DNA of 64,000 bases, taken from positions 3,816,501-3,880,500 of the forward strand of contig NC_071671.1 of assembly GCF_028554725.1 (NCBI RefSeq). Direction: 5' to 3'. The notes beneath the pieces were generated by a model. That model saw only the letters and a list, made by a program, of their open reading frames with translations, was not told the origin of the DNA and did not search any database. A program made the translations under genes and the position numbers. The stretch comes from Zeugodacus cucurbitae (Eukaryota > Arthropoda > Insecta > Diptera > Tephritidae). This document shows positions 36,740 through 49,180 of the stretch, one piece after another. Within the stretch, counting starts at the first letter, position 1. Each line of letters starts with the position of its first letter.

Positions 36740-37370
36740 TTAGGTTGGCAAATATCTCCCTTCCGCTTTTTAAAAAGTGTAACAGTGATCGTATTTACGT
36801 TTAATCCGTTTTGTTCGATAATCTGTTTCCATCTAGACGGCAACTTCATAACATCCCACTCTTAGAAGCCCCCTCCTTTTTTGCCAAGAACTCGGACAGC
36901 CACTTTTCACAAGCCTCTTTTGAGTTCAACTTTACACCACCAAGGACATTCGCTATGGATCAGGGACAGGTGGTAATCACTTGAAGCTATGTCCCATCCG
37001 AGCTCCCGTAGCTTCTGACGAGTCATCATCGAAGTGTGTGGCCTTCCTGTTGGCCAATTCTGGACACTTCCAGGTCGATCGCCTTCGATTCCCTTCCATT
37101 CCCACCAAATACACACCAAAACCTTCCTGGCCGTCAATCCCGGCTTGGCCACTGTTTGAGACGATTCACCGGCCTTATTCGGTATTCGTCGTTACAGGTC
37201 TTCCGCCGGCTGGCTTATCCATGATGTCGTTTTCACCTGCTCTGAATCGTCGAAACCATTCCTCCGCAGTTCGAAGTATAGTATTGTCATATACGATCTC
37301 TATAGCGTTTTATACATAGCCGCGAAATTCAAAAGACAGAAAGATGGAAGGGAGATATTTGACAACCTAT
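36740..37370 (-). mobile_element. Internally deleted mariner, copy D
   Basis: Left (3') end TTAGGTTGGCAAATATCTCC at 36740 follows TA. The right (5') end complements to AGGTTGTCAAATATCTCCCT. The 631-bp copy keeps both ends, but at least three internal deletions have removed more than half of the transposase gene. Its 5' leader matches copy C. With both terminal repeats present it could in principle have been moved by a transposase supplied in trans. Confidence 0.85.
36850..37290 (-). pseudogene. Mariner transposase relic (copy D)
   Basis: Minus-strand pieces read LRTAEEWFRRFRAGEND-MDKPAGG (N-terminal domain) and VAKPGLTARKVLVCIWWEWKGI. A deletion then turns the expected ELANRK...HQDNARPHTS into QNWPTGRPHTS, so the second catalytic Asp is lost, followed by TRQKLRELGWD joined to ASSDYHLSL (third Asp kept). 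The first-Asp segment is also deleted. It continues to the KLPSRWKQIIEQNG-type C-terminus with frame breaks. Non-functional. Confidence 0.8.
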
Positions 37371-39086
37371 ATATGTGGAGTATATCTAAGGATCTGTTCT
37401 TCTTGGCTGAGGGTAACAAGATCATGTAATGACAAGATATGACAATATACCGTAGGTCCCGATCTCGAAGACGAAGAAACTAGTGAAATTATTTCCATTG
37501 ACCTTCTGTTACACGTAAATCGGAGGCTTTTGGGAGAATCGATCTAAATAGGGGAGTGTAGACTTTTCTTATGGTAAAATGCGTTAAATTATCCTGACTT
37601 CAAAGGAAGATCGCTGTTGGTAGAAACCCATTTTGATAACATTAAGTATATGTCTTGCATGAAACATGGATGTGACATGAAGGATCACATAGGATCGAGG
37701 AACTGAAAATGCTATATGGTATGGTTCTGATTGCCTTATAATATAGTATTCTATTTAAGTTGGTATTTCTAAAAGGTCTAGATGTAGATACATAGATTAC
37801 TAGTTCCTACAAGTAGAAACGATTTCCCATTTAAATTGTTCAGTGCTACAAAAATTTCAAAATTGTCTAGTTTATGGAATATTGTCCAGCTACAATTTAG
37901 AATAATGCGCAAGGCACTCCTTCACTATTTAATATAAAAATATTTTCGCAAGTCGCTATAAATCATGTTGGCTTCCAAAGAACACATGAGTGGAGACTTT
38001 CGAAAATAAATTTAGTTTTGCTTTAAAACAATAAGAATTCGCATAAAATCCCAGCGCTCAACAAACGGAAAAACAAAGAAGAAAATCTGTATGGAAATGT
38101 ACAAACAATCGCATTAATTTATAATTTACGAGTGTCGTTAATATTTTTACTTAACACATGTCCATTTGCGGCTGGGTTAATGTTGATTGTAAGTGGCAAA
38201 TGTCAAATAAACCACTGACACATCCGCTCCAATTTGAGTGAAGTGAAAAACAACAACACAGAATTAAAGCAAATAAATAAATTTAAATAAAAACTAACAT
38301 ATTCACTAACTATTGGCAAGTGAATGTACACACACACACACACACACAAGTGGGCTAAGCAATGCAACTAATGCATATAGAAGCAGAACAAATTGAAGGC
38401 TAAAACAACAAAAATATAACAATTGTTGTTGTTTTTTTTGTAATTTTGTATTTTTCAATTTTTTATGCCGTAGAATATTTATTGCGAGGCGCGAATGAAA
38501 AACAAATCGATTACTGTTTATCGCCAATGGAAATCTAATAAATCTTTAATACAATATACTCGTATATGCAACAAATTTAAATTTAAAGTGTAGCATGTGT
38601 TGTGGCAAGAAAGTAAAAAAAAAAACAAATAATAAACATGTGCTTTTGTCAGTATGTTTCGTAGAACAAAAAAAAAAAAAAAAAAACAACAACAAAATTA
38701 CCACACTGTAAATAGAAAATGGAATTATCGGCTGAAATAGAGTCGAAGCGCTGAGTGTTTGATGCTGGAAACATATATAAATTTATATATGTGTATGTTG
38801 TTGTTGCATTTAAGTGGCAATTCATTCCAACTAGCAATGGTGAGTGGGTTGGGCGTTGCTGTTATTGTTGTTGTTTTTCGAAATAGCCCACAAACTGTAA
38901 CAAGCTGCTTGCATACTAAACGAGACCAAACACCCATGATCACTCGAAAATATATACACAAAATTACAAACAAATTGGAATTCAGAAATACTTATAACGA
39001 GTATAATAACGTTATATTGAAAATACCGTATAGAATTCTTATGAAAAGTTAGTGCATAAGTCTTATATGGTACTAAAAGCGACGGT
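37371..39086. other. Noncoding AT-rich DNA
   Basis: CA repeat at 38328-38349 and an uninterrupted run of 19 A at 38668-38686. No gene recognised. Confidence 0.45.
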
Positions 39087-40155
39087 AAGCAATGAGATCC
39101 CCGCAAAACTAATACGGCTGTGTAAGTTGACGTTGAGCAACACCAAAAGCTCCGTCAGGATCGGGAAGGACCTCTCCGAGCCGTTCGATACCAAACGAGG
39201 TTTCAGACAAGGTGACTCGCTATCGTGTGACTTCTTTAACTTGATGCTGGAGAAAATTATAAGAGCTGCAGAGCTAAATAGAGAAGGTACAATATTCTAC
39301 AAGAGTGTACAGCTACTGGCGTACGCCGATGATATCGATATCATTAGAAACAACAGCCGCGCCGTTAGTTCTGCTTTTTCCCGCCTGGATAAGGAAGCGA
39401 AGCGAATGGGTCTGGTGGTGAACGAGGACAGGACTAAATATCTCCTGTCATCAAACAAACAGTCAGTGCATTCGCGTCTTGGCTCCCACGTCACTGTTGA
39501 CAGTCATAACTTTGAAGTTGTAGATAATTTCGTATACCTAGGAACCAACATTAACACCGATAATAATGTCAGCCCTGAAATCCAACTCAGAATCACTCTT
39601 GCCAACAGGTGCTACTATGGACTGAGTAGGCAATTAAAAAGTAAAATCCTCTCTCGACGAACAAAAACTAAACTCTACAAGTCCCTCATCATTCCCGTCC
39701 TACTTTATGGTGCAGAAGCGTGGACGGTATCAACATCCGATGAGACGGCACTAGGAGTTTTCGAGAGAAAGGTTTTGCGGAAGATTTACGGTCCCTTAAA
39801 CATTGGCAACAGCGAATACCGCAGAAGATGGAATGATGAGCTGTATGTGTTGTTCGACGACATAGACATAGTCCAGCGAATAAAAAGACAGCGGCTACGC
39901 TGGCTGGGTTCGAATGGATGAAAGTGCCCCAGCTCTGAAAGTTTTCGATGCAGTACCCGCTGGTGGAAGCCGAGGAAGAGGGAGACCTCCACTCCGGTGG
40001 AAGGACCAGGTGGAGAAGGACCTGTCTTTACTTGGTATTACCAATTGGCGCCAAACCGCCAAAATGAGAGATGCTTGGCGCACTGTTGTGGACTCGGCTA
40101 TAACCGCGTAAGCGGTTTCTACGCCAGTTAAGAAGAAGAAGAAGCAATGAGATCC
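39087..40155 (+). mobile_element. 5'-truncated RTE-clade LINE, copy 2, with target-site duplication
   Basis: A 14-bp direct repeat AAGCAATGAGATCC brackets the insert (39087-39100 and 40142-40155). The inserted sequence starts inside the reverse transcriptase domain ([18 protein letters not shown]) and runs to the 3' end of the element, finishing with a short (AAG)n tail at about 40127-40144. Truncation at the 5' end, a simple-repeat tail and a variable-length duplication are the hallmarks of target-primed reverse transcription. The sequence is closely similar to the longer copy at 57.3-59.9 kb. Confidence 0.93.
39101..40111 (+). pseudogene. RTE reverse transcriptase fragment (copy 2)
   Basis: Covers the C-terminal part of the polyprotein: the motif B region ([19 protein letters not shown]), the catalytic AYADDIDII box with both Asp intact, the thumb-like region ([27 protein letters not shown]) and the terminal [19 protein letters not shown] segment. 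The first frame stops at 39919-39921. Compared with the other two copies, an 8-bp deletion in the RWLGHVVRM segment (near 39909) shifts the frame. The remaining tail continues in the next frame to 40111. It lacks the endonuclease and the RT fingers, so it is dead on arrival. Confidence 0.92.
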
Positions 40156-42675
40156 ATTGGTTCTCATATATGGTGTGTCGTGCTTTCAAATTAGTCGAAC
40201 TGGAATCGCTAGGAAACCACCCACCACCGTTTCATAAGATCAATGATATTCCCATATTCCCGGGTTTCTTCAAGAATTCGTGTGCTTTTGATTTCGATCT
40301 CAAATTTAGCTTCTTCTACGAAACTTACTAATAATGAGCCTTGGGCATACATATATATAATTCATTACAAGTGTCAGTGTTCTCCAAATTTTGAAGTTAG
40401 TCGGCAATGTCGGCAGTTCGAATTCGAATAAAAAATCAAGCGCTCGAATATAAAACCGATCTCTCGTTAGATAAGTTCGCAGAATAATGAATCTGGTAAA
40501 CAGCTTTATAGCCTTCTGATTAAGAACAAACTATCCTAGGCTAGTCGAATGAATGTGAATGTATTCATATTAGGTCTACAACTTTGCTTTCGCCGTTTTC
40601 CAATAGATGTCTCTAGGGTCAAGCACTGGTCGATTAAATCGATTTTTTTTATATCGATCTTGAATATTTGTGTCAACATTAATCCAACAAAATATTTGTA
40701 GAGATCTGTTTGCATCCCAAACTTATTCTCAACTGAAAATGTAATTTTTTGAGCCGAATTCTCGACATTTGCGGGAAACTTTGCTTTTCTTTTTTAATTC
40801 CAAGAAAAAAGCGGCTGAGGCTTATCGACATTTGTAACCGTTTTTATACAAAAAATGCCTTAAATTTACAAAAAAACGGCGGAAGCAAAGTTGTAGACCA
40901 ATTCGAAGTAATCGCGACTTGGTGGACCTGGGTGGAAATCAGGAATACAGTTCTCGACAATTTAAATTCTTCCACTAATTAACAGATTCTCCCGATTCCA
41001 GCACGATTAATTTTTTCGCAGTCCATGGTCACCTGATTGGGTTTTGCTAACAGAGCAGTGTTCTGTCCTTAACTGAAATAAGACTACACTCATGATCTCT
41101 CTGGTGCTTAGGGAATTTTGTAGTTCAGAGGCGGTTCCAGACTAGTTTGAATTTATAAGTCTATAGAAACCGTGAAGATATAGGCCAAATATGTTAAAAC
41201 TGATAAAATGTAGACTGTCTACAACACTCAACGGCTGCTTGGTTCTATGTCCAACTATTCTTAAGCACTCACACCTTCCTCATAAGTGCCACAACAGCGC
41301 TTTGCGCTCGGTGATTGTTGCTTGGAAGCACTGAAGGCGAAAATCAGCAATATTTTCCGAGCGATGATTATCGCCAGAGTCATTCATCAAAGTGTGAATT
41401 CCATTTGCAACAACAACGAGTAGTCTACAAATGAGAACAGTCTATAAATGTTGTTAAGTGATTCTGACGCGCTGCTGACGCTTGCTGCTGCGACTTTCGG
41501 AGCAAACTCATTGCATAAACAGTGTTGGCGTGTGTGTGCTTGAGTATGTGTCTCCTCCACAACATGTGCCTATTAGTCGGCACTGTGTTGCTTGGCTTGC
41601 AACGACATTAATAAACTCCATAAATCTTTAATAAAAAAATGTGTTTGTGTTGCGCTTACAACAACATGGCAACAACATTAATTTCAACTACAAAAAAAAA
41701 AACAGAAAAAAATTGTTATTTTTGCCAACAAGTATTAGCAACGCTCCATTTTTAATAGTCAACACAAGAATAATTTTTTTTAAATTTAAAACAACAGCAA
41801 CAACAAATAACAATTACAATTTTGCACTACGAAACACTTCGAGTGAAAAAGCAAAAACACTTTGTGTGCAACATGAAAAAAACTTCTGTCCGATCGCTTT
41901 CGTTGATTTCATGCCGCCTGCCAGCAACAAATTATTGCTCGTGTACACACATGACAACAACAACAAATGTTCACAGTTTTATTGTACTTCATGTGACTTA
42001 TAAGAGTTGCGGCTTTCAATTGGCGCTCGTTGGCAACATGTTGCTACATGGCCGCCACTTTGTTGAGCGCTTGTCAGCAGAAAATTTGACACTTGTCGCC
42101 TTGTTTGTTGGCGTGGCACGAGTGCTCAGAATTTTCATTTTCATTTTCATTTGCTTGTCCATAGCTGCCCAGCGTTTTTTTGCTGTCGCCTGACTGTGTT
42201 TGTCAGCTGTGAGGGACTGTGGAAAAAAGTTGCCAAATGACTTGTGAGATTTCGTTGTCTGATACGCAATGTGATCCGTGTGACACAAGGAATTTGTCAC
42301 ATTTGCAATTTAATTGCATATTTTTTCATTCGCGTTCTAATTAACAAAATCGAATTTTACGGAATTCCGCTAGAGATAATCTGTTGGCTCTTACATTTTG
42401 GAAAGAACCTGCTAGCTATGTTGTAGTTCGATTCAATCGTGGATCCAAGGAGCCTCAAAGTATTCGTGACAAGCAATTCAAAGTTCCTAAAATAATCCAT
42501 TAGCTCTTTAGAGACCCCTCGAAATTCGTACAATTCTTCTTATGTCGTAGACGAACCCGCACCAGACCCGAATCAAACTACGAATAGAAGAGTGAACTAA
42601 AATTGCTCTACTGTCAGTCGGGTTCGGACCTCACTATTGTTCTGACAATGTAGTGAATTTACTACTGTCAACACT
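40156..42675. other. Noncoding DNA
   Basis: AT-rich with CAA/TTG-rich parts (41400-42200). Open frames up to about 120 codons are repeat-driven or without a recognisable domain. Nothing else supported. Confidence 0.4.
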
Positions 42676-43125
42676 GAAATTCAAAACTTCTTCATAGCGA
42701 ACTCTAATCAAAACTAAAATCAAGGGCTTCGGGCAAAGCTTTATACTTATTTTGGAAGTATGGATGAATGATAAGTAAGCATATGAATATATTTCGACCC
42801 GAACCAGATGCCATAAGTCAAAGTCTACAAGAACTGTAGGTCCTTTACAAATTGCGAAAACTGTTAATCAAATCGAGAAGACTATGTGAAGATATGACTA
42901 CAGCCAACACTAAAATTCAAAGCTACTTCATAGCGAACTCTAATCAAAAGTAAAATCAAGGGCTTCGGGCCAGAAGTATGGTTGAATGAGTAAGAGCATG
43001 AGAATGACATCATATGCATATATTACGACCCGAACCAGGTGTCATAAGTCAAAGTCAACAAGAACTGGAGGTTCTTCACAACGTCCGAAAATTGTTAATC
43101 AAATCGAGAAGACATTAGTAAAGAG
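42676..43125. repeat. Two-copy tandem duplication, ~232-236 bp unit
   Basis: TTCATAGCGAACTCTAATCA at 42691 recurs at 42927 (236 bp apart), and AATCAAATCGAGAAGAC at 42865 recurs at 43097 (232 bp apart). ATCAAGGGCTTCGGGC and CGACCCGAACCAG-TG-CATA also recur. The copies differ by several substitutions and small deletions. No ORF of interest. The unit length resembles the 236-bp duplication at 3.4 kb, but no sequence similarity is evident. Confidence 0.85.
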
Positions 43126-44849
43126 ACAAGACTTGGAAAATCTCAACATTTTCGAACATTCTTCAATCATTTACTGAGCTTTAAATTGTTCAGGTATTCC
43201 TAGGTATTCAAAAAATCAAAAGAGCAGGCTGAATTTCACCAGATCCATTCAAGCCTCAATTTCATTTTAGATAAGAGAACCCATATAAAATTTGATTTCA
43301 ATGTTCTCTTCTCCTTCTCTTCTGATGACTCACCTAACCAGTCCTCTTTGTGTGTTCCCAAACACTTTTTACCACCTGAAAAGTAGACCAGAACTAAGTA
43401 TACTACGAATGTGAGAAAAAACTATGGACCTGAGTGAAACCGTAATGCCAACACGAGCAGCAAACACCTACAATTGACACGACCAACTAATCCACTTTAA
43501 TGCTTGACGTTGACGTTGTCGTTGCTGCTGTTGTTGTTGCAAGGCCTAATTGTTGACGCTTTCCGCATAAATGCACAAACACTCATATTAATATGTAAGT
43601 GTGTATGCATGACTGTTTGCTAACATTATATGTACATAAAGGTGCTTTGACACACACTCTCACACAACCAACCAGCTGTAAATACACTTGTTGGCTTGAC
43701 ATTTTTGTTGAACTCTTTTGTTTGTTCCGTTTGTTTGCATTTTGGCGCTACGCATATACCGTTGTATGCGTGTGTGTTAATCCCGTTTTATGTATGCATG
43801 TGTGTGTATGCGTTCACAGACAATTGCTATACCGAAAAAACTATGCGGCTGCGTTGACAACAACATTTAGACGCCCGCAAGCCACAACAACTTCCCAGCG
43901 CCGTGGCTTTGCTCGCTGCTTTTCCGTTGTTGCCTCGACTGCCTCGACTTTTTGTTTGCGTTTCACAGGTGAAAATTACGCGTAAATATAATGTAACAAT
44001 TTTTTTTTCGAATGCTAAGACTTGGCCTGGCTTAGGTGCTGTTGTAGGTGTCTAACCCGGCAATTAGTTAGAAGTGGTTGATTGCCTCGCTGATCCGCCG
44101 GCGCACTGGCTGTTGGTGTTAGTGTTCCGAGGCACATCAGGTAACACACACATACATTTTTCTACATTCGAGCACCTCAAACACATTTCTGTTGACAGTT
44201 TCTTCGCTTGAGTAATCCAATAACTTGCTACAACACTTGTTGCGCATAATGTCTGTATGCAGGCCTGCTTGTTTCCTCAATATCTGTTTCTGTCTAAAAA
44301 TGCGTTTAAAAGCGTCTGTAGGAGTTTCAGTATATATACTGCTACGCTTGGTTGACATTTCTGTTAGCTTTCCAGCTCAACAGTCAAGATTTTTCATGAA
44401 TCGCTGCTTGATCGCTTTTCAAAAACAACTGTGTAAATTGCATGCGTAGAACCACATTGATTGTGCGTTTGGTTTTTTTATTTGCACAAGTGATTTAATA
44501 ATATTAATATTACACTTTTATTATACAAGCACCACATACGGCTGTGTCTACAAGTTGGTCTTGTAGCTTACAGAAACCCAAAGAGAAACATATGAGTTTG
44601 TATGTAGCGATATTTGTGATTGATTTGTCATCATATAGTTAATAAAGTGTTATTGATTACCACTTGAGAAGTGATGTGTGGGTGAAAAGTTGAGTAAGGT
44701 TAGGCTTATATTTGTCGAAATAGCTTAAAAATTTTGCAAGACGCTATCAGACACTTAAAAAAAGATAACCCCAGTTTTTCTTCTATTTATAGTAAGAGCT
44801 TATCTCACAAAGCCATAATGCCTCACGAATCTAAATAACTATTTCAGTG
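43126..44849. other. Noncoding DNA
   Basis: AT-rich with TG/CA and TTG tracts at 43500-43900; no gene recognised. Confidence 0.4.
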
Positions 44850-45500
44850 CTTTGGAGCTTTTTTTTCACAAAGCTAGGGTTAAGCTTTTAAAGTTATGTT
44901 TTCAGATCCTTGAAATCAACTCTGTATTATTTGAAGGTATTGACGGGTGCGCAAGTAGTACTGAATGTGAATGAGCTTTTAAAAGCTCCGGAACACAAAA
45001 AAAAGCTATGGGGAAGCTTTCAAAGTTATGTTTCAGCTCCTTGAAATCACCTCTGTATTATTTGAAGGTATTTACGCGTGCAAAAGTAGTACTGAATGAG
45101 CTTTTAAAAGCTCATGAACACTCTAAAAGCTCTGGGGAAGCTTTCAAAGTTATGTTTTCAGCTTCTTGAAAACACCTCTGTATTATTTGAAGGTATTTGC
45201 GAGTGCAAAAGTAGTACTGAATGAGCTTTTAAAAGCTCCTGAACACTGAAAAAGCTCTGGGGAAGCTTTCAATGTTATGTTTTCAGCACCTTGAAATCAA
45301 CTCTGTATTATTTGAAGGTATTTACGTACGCAAAAATAATAGTACTGAATGAGCTTTTAAAAGCTCCTAAACACTGAAAAAGCTCTGGAGAAGCTTTCAA
45401 AGTTATGTTTTCAGATACTTGAAATCACCTCTGTATTATTTGAAGGTATTTACGAGTGCAAAACTAGTACTGAATGAGCTTTTAAAAGCTCCTGAATTTT
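44850..45500. repeat. Minisatellite, 125-131 bp unit, ~5 copies with a 16-bp palindrome
   Basis: TTGAAGGTAT marks units at 44931, 45062, 45187, 45312 and 45440, giving spacings of 131, 125, 125 and 128 bp. Each unit contains AAGCTTTCAAAGTTATGTTTTCAG, CCTTGAAATCACCTCTGTATTA, AAAAGTAGTACTGAATGAG and the perfect palindrome GAGCTTTTAAAAGCTC. Copies are well conserved, the outermost less so. The GAGCTTT/AAAGCTC core is shared with the arrays at 8.4 and 14.0 kb. Confidence 0.92.
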
Positions 45501-47100
45501 GCAAAATCTCAACGGAAGTTTGATTGTGAAAGTAGAAAGAGTAAAATTAGGAATATCAGCTGTATATCAATCTCTACGACCTTTTAATATTCGTACCGAA
45601 ATTTAGCGCAGAAACCTACGATATTTGAAGTCAAAACTGCCCCTTTACCTATATATTGATCATGGAAACAGAGAACAGAAGAAGAAAAGGCTCCAGGGCT
45701 CTAACTGGAGCAGATTAAGTCGTAATTTAGCATAACCTCTTACTATTCCATCTCTCCTTTCTTATGCCAGTCTATGTGATTTATACCAGTTCCTAGGTTG
45801 ATTCACTCCAAGGTTTGGACGAATGTATGTCAAGTTATGAAACTCAATACAATACATTTAAATAATTTCTAATTCTCGTGCAATTATCTATATTAAAACT
45901 TCAAGAGAAACAATGAAATTTAATTACCAACACACTGGCGAGCTCACAGAGATTAACACAGCGCCAACACTTCAAAGCATAATAATACAGTTGTTAGATT
46001 TATTTTCACAGACCTCAATTAAAAGTAAAATCTCGCAACAATATTCAAATTGCTTATAATTAAATTGCATAAATTAATTAATTCACTTTTACTTAACACA
46101 AACAAGCATACAGCCGCAGCCGGCTTCCGCTCACTTTGGTATTTATATAAAAGCGTGTGTGTTGTTGCTGTTGCTGAGTTACACAACTACAAGCACACCA
46201 ACATTTATTGCATTCATCGAGATTATTTGCATTCGAGCAATTTTCCCAGCGCATATCGTACGCGGCATATTTCAGCGCAGCGCAGAGGAAGTGGCGCGGC
46301 GGCCATTCGCGCGCAAAGCTTTTAATGTAGGGTGAGAAAACTATGCGTTAAAAAAAAGTTACAGAAATGTACACTGTTTTTTTTCGTGAAAAAGATATTG
46401 CTTATATCAACAATTATTATTTGTTGTGCGATAAAAATTACACTTAAGCTGGCGCATGTAGTATTATCTCATATTTACATATGTATGTGGACTTAAGTGG
46501 GTGTTGCACAGTGATGAGACTATTCTCATGTAACGGTAATACATGCGAAGTAGATAAGCTTCTTGCATACTCTATGTAGTTTTTTGATTGTGGCTAATCT
46601 TAGTAAAATTCAAGGAATAAGCTTGTTGAAGCTTAACTCGTTAAGACTCCGAGAAACTATTATTAAAATGTAATATCTCTCCGAAATTAAAGTCACAGCA
46701 AAAAAAGAGTTTCAACTAAGTCTTCAACGTAGCTCTGAAAAAACAAAAAACACCTTGACTATATCCAACTCTCGCAGTACTTGAATAATAGAGGTATAGA
46801 ATAAACTTTTGAGACTTTAGAATATGGTAATATAGCTCTGGGATCGTAAAATTTATTGTTAAGTTGGAAGCAGAAGTACTTTAAGTCGTTTGGTCTCTTC
46901 CCTTTTGGTTGGAATATAATTTAAATTGAAATTAAACACTTCTTGGCAGATCGAGAGAGTAAACTCTCAGAGCGATCAAGAGAGAAATTTAAGTGCATGG
47001 AGTAAATAGATGGAATATGCAGTACATTTTTGGGCCAAACAAGCAATTAAAGTAAAAATAAAGAAGTTGAAGTTGTTTTAAGGACGAAAAGCTAAAAATA
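45501..47100. other. Noncoding AT-rich DNA
   Basis: A short GC-richer segment at 46230-46330 (GCGCAGCGCAGAGG...GGCGCGGCGGCC) is the only departure from AT-rich DNA. No gene recognised. Confidence 0.4.
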
Positions 47101-48540
47101 TTGTCACAATTACCCGAAACTGATCTGTTGAAGTAATCTCATTTAATGTTATTGTTGTGGATTATTATATTAAATTTTCGATGTCAAATATATCTATCAA
47201 AGAGATCTATTTATTCGTCATATTTATTGAAGAATCAATATATTATTTTATAGAGTGATTGAAAACAGTGTTCGTTCGAAACTCTCTTTCGAACATTCAC
47301 CTCATATTTATACTATATATTCCATCAAAATTATACTGTTGCAAAATCTAACGTTTCTTTTGTCCATCATTTTTAATTCCAGAACCCTTGGCTCAAGAGA
47401 TCGAATTAGAGCGCTAAACCCGCACTTAAAAAGCCGAATGTGATGTGAAGATTACTTACACTTGCTGAACCACATCTATGAACCACAATTATGAAAAAAT
47501 TATATTGCTACAAAACTTTAAAAACCCTAAAACCGCCAATGTCTGTCAATAATTTTATTAAACTATTATAAAATATTGATACAACAAAAAATTAAATATT
47601 AGTTTTATTAAAATAAAAAATTAAAATTGTTTTAAAATTTCATTTAGCTTTTTAAATAATGGCATTTTGGAATTTTTGCGTTTAATGGAGGTAAGTAATT
47701 GGAGGAGATTCCCTTACTAACAAAATTAAAAAAAATCTACCCATTTGTTTAATTTTTCCCACAAAAAATAATTAAAACTTTAATATTGAACATTAATTAT
47801 GTGAATTTCTTTATTTTAATAAAATTTTAAATTTTTGAGACACCCTACATCGCACTTTGATGCAGAAAAAACCTCTTTTACGCACAGCCGTCTGCCTACC
47901 AGGCGAACATATTAAGCAATAGGTGTCCGCAAGCAGCTGCTATTTCTCAAGTTTTGTTTGTGCATAATGGCATGCAGAAAATTGCAACAACAAAAATTCA
48001 TATTTGCATTGCTTTGATTTCTGACAAAAACAACTATTAGTTTCAAATTGTCCACTGCATTCCCCAAAAGGAATGTGCATGCCGTTAATTGGCGTCGTGT
48101 GTTTTTGCAATATTCTCATTTACATATGAACATATATAGCGATCAACAACAAGGAAGGATCCAATAAAAACAACGATCAACAACAAACAATCATCAATGA
48201 ATGCAGTGAATGAAGGAAAAACGAAAAAGTTGTTTGTTGGTAGACTTTTGCATTAGAAAATATTGGCGCACAATTTCTGATGCTGCCGTCTGCTTTTGCT
48301 GTTCGCCTGATAGCAGCGAGTGCTTCTGCATATGGAAATGCCGATATTTTCGCAAGAAATATTTTCCCCCCACACACTCCCACAAAAAGTAATCTTAAAA
48401 TTAAACAGCCTTCAGTCATAATCAGCCTGCAGTACCAGGAGCGCATGAAAACCAGCAAGATGATTTTCTCGTGCATTCACCTGGAGCACTTTGTTGCTTT
48501 TTCATACGTCCACTTGAATTTTTGCGTGCAACAACAGTGC
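47101..48540 (-). repeat. Left arm of the 47-51 kb inverted repeat
   Basis: Outer part AT-rich; inner part from 47841 contains the boundary block CACCCTACATCGCAC, CAGCCGTCTGCCTACCAGGC and AACATATTAAGCAATAGGTG. The stretch of six C at 48367-48372 corresponds to the G run of the right arm. Confidence 0.8.
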
Positions 48541-48599
48541 GCCTTGTAACAATATTGTCATACAACATAGGGATGTGCTGCGATATGAAACGAAAGGTT

Positions 48600-48775
48600 G
48601 TTGTTGTCATATTCTGCATGCCTTTATGCACAAACAAAACATGAGAAATACCAGCTGCTTGCGGACACCTATTGCTTAATATGTTCGCGTGGTAGGCAGA
48701 CGGGTGTGCTTAAAATAGGTTTTTCGCTGGTTTACTAAAAAATGACGTAGGGTGATTCAAAAATTTAAAAAAATA
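48600..48775 (+). repeat. Third copy of the arm segment inside the centre
   Basis: CTGCATGCCTTTATGCACAA through AAACATGAGAAATACCAGCT, TGCTTAATATGTTCGC and GTAGGGTGATTCAAAAATTT matches the right arm at about 49720-49875 in the same orientation, and the left arm at 47840-47975 in inverse orientation. With the left-arm copy it bounds a smaller 47841-48757 inverted-repeat unit. Confidence 0.85.
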
Positions 48776-49180
48776 TTACAGACTAAAACAAAATATTTTA
48801 TTATTTTATTTTATTATTTATATATTTAACTATTCGATTAATGTCAAATAAAACAATAATAGATTTATTAGAAACTTCCTAAATTTTATTTATATGCAAT
48901 GTTTAAATTATCATATCCATAATAACATAATTATTTAAATTAAAATTAATAAATTAAAAAAATTAAGCAAAATGTTCATGCGGTGCACGCTGTGCTATCA
49001 GGCGCACAGAAAATGCAGTCAGATTACTGTGTGATGAGTACTTGCATTGTGCATTATGCGATCAGCTGTTGCTACAATAATAATAAAATCATAACAATCT
49101 GCGAGCACAAACAACTATGCGTTTCATTATTAATTCATATTCCTTTTTGTCATCAACATTCTAAACACACTTACAAGGGA

